DNA of 23,033 nucleotides from Treponema sp. Its GTDB lineage: Bacteria; Spirochaetota; Spirochaetia; Treponematales; Breznakiellaceae. The DNA is taken from positions 1-23,033 of the forward strand of contig JAIRRU010000290.1 in assembly GCA_031255815.1 (NCBI GenBank), written 5' to 3'. This document shows, piece by piece, positions 22,888 through 23,033 of the stretch. How positions within the stretch are numbered: position 1 is the first letter of the stretch; each line of letters starts with the position of its first letter. The notes under the pieces were generated by a model. The model saw only the letters and a list, made by a program, of their open reading frames with translations. It made no database searches and had not been told where the DNA came from. The translations under genes and the position numbers were made by a program.

Positions 22888-23008
22888 GCAGCTATTCAGT
22901 CGTCCGCGGGGGGGAAGCAGGAGAGAACAAGAAAGCTTTGAAATCGGAGGCTGTCCGGAAACTTCAGTTTCCGGAACAAACTCATTATAACTATGACTGA
23001 ATAGGTGC
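22888..23008. mobile_element. 121-bp MITE-like element with 14-bp terminal inverted repeats
   Basis: GCAGCTATTCAGTC (22888-22901) and GACTGAATAGGTGC (22995-23008) are inverted copies matching at 13 of 14 positions. They bound 121 bp of non-coding DNA that holds another palindrome (22951-22978). No transposase is encoded inside and no target-site duplication is obvious. It could be a small non-autonomous element or a structured RNA. Confidence 0.45.
22951..22978. repeat. Palindromic repeat, third family member
   Basis: TCCGGAAACT (22954-22963) and AGTTTCCGGA (22966-22975) are perfect inverted copies around a TC centre; the outer TGT/ACA bases pair if one base is bulged. The core AAACTTCAGTTT is identical to the minus-strand core at 15619-15650. 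Confidence 0.65.
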
Positions 23009-23033
23009 AGGCGGTTTTCCCAAAACTTCAGCT

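Noticed and set aside
1..23033. CRISPR arrays, tRNA or rRNA genes, complete IS elements
   Set aside because: No direct-repeat/spacer pattern, no cloverleaf-like segment, no rRNA-like sequence and no transposase reading frame were found on either strand.

Overview
The window is GC-rich, very gene-dense DNA that reads as a chromosome segment of a spirochaete. I infer a Treponema-like, termite-gut-type lineage from three things: an XPB-type helicase followed directly by a Helicase_C_3 protein, lineage-specific exported proteins, and lactate/Etf anaerobic metabolism. No marker gene proves the taxon. No rRNA, tRNA, CRISPR array, IS transposase or replication origin was seen.

Left part (1-7654, all + strand): the C-terminal three quarters of an XPB/ERCC3-like helicase; a 757-aa Helicase_C_3 protein starting on the base after its stop; a probable terminator; then a NYN-nuclease/OST-HTH RNA-binding protein, a membrane hybrid histidine kinase (HisKA-HATPase-REC-HPt) and, after a leader with two competing hairpins, a REC-LuxR response regulator. 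The last two together carry every step of a His-Asp-His-Asp phosphorelay.

Middle part (7786-15288): a minus-strand trehalase/GH63-like glycosidase split by one in-frame TAA. It is divergent from an 822-codon protein that fuses a GatB-like tRNA amidotransferase subunit to an asparaginase (GatD-like) domain; both parts have lost key active-site residues. Then come a minus-strand, membrane-anchored ~600-aa protein of unknown function and a divergent exported TPR protein. The 13815-13840 palindrome between them covers the -35 box of the minus gene.

AT-richer accessory patch (15289-16336): a frameshifted and truncated SAM-methyltransferase relic, still with a good promoter and Shine-Dalgarno on the minus strand. 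It is cut off at a cluster of three hairpins. A small XRE-type regulator next to it appears to be transcribed leaderless.

Right part (16470-22801): etfB-etfA-D-lactate dehydrogenase (GlcD type)-lactate permease, in the same order as the Acetobacterium woodii lct genes. This suggests lactate uptake and flavin-based electron-confurcating lactate oxidation. A TraB/PrgY-family membrane protein follows. The last 200 bases hold a 121-bp element with 14-bp terminal inverted repeats, enclosing another copy of the palindrome family seen at 13.8 and 15.6 kb.

The most unusual items are the GatB-asparaginase fusion with two degraded active sites, the nonsense-split glycosidase, the methyltransferase relic ending at hairpin repeats, and the shared intergenic palindrome family.
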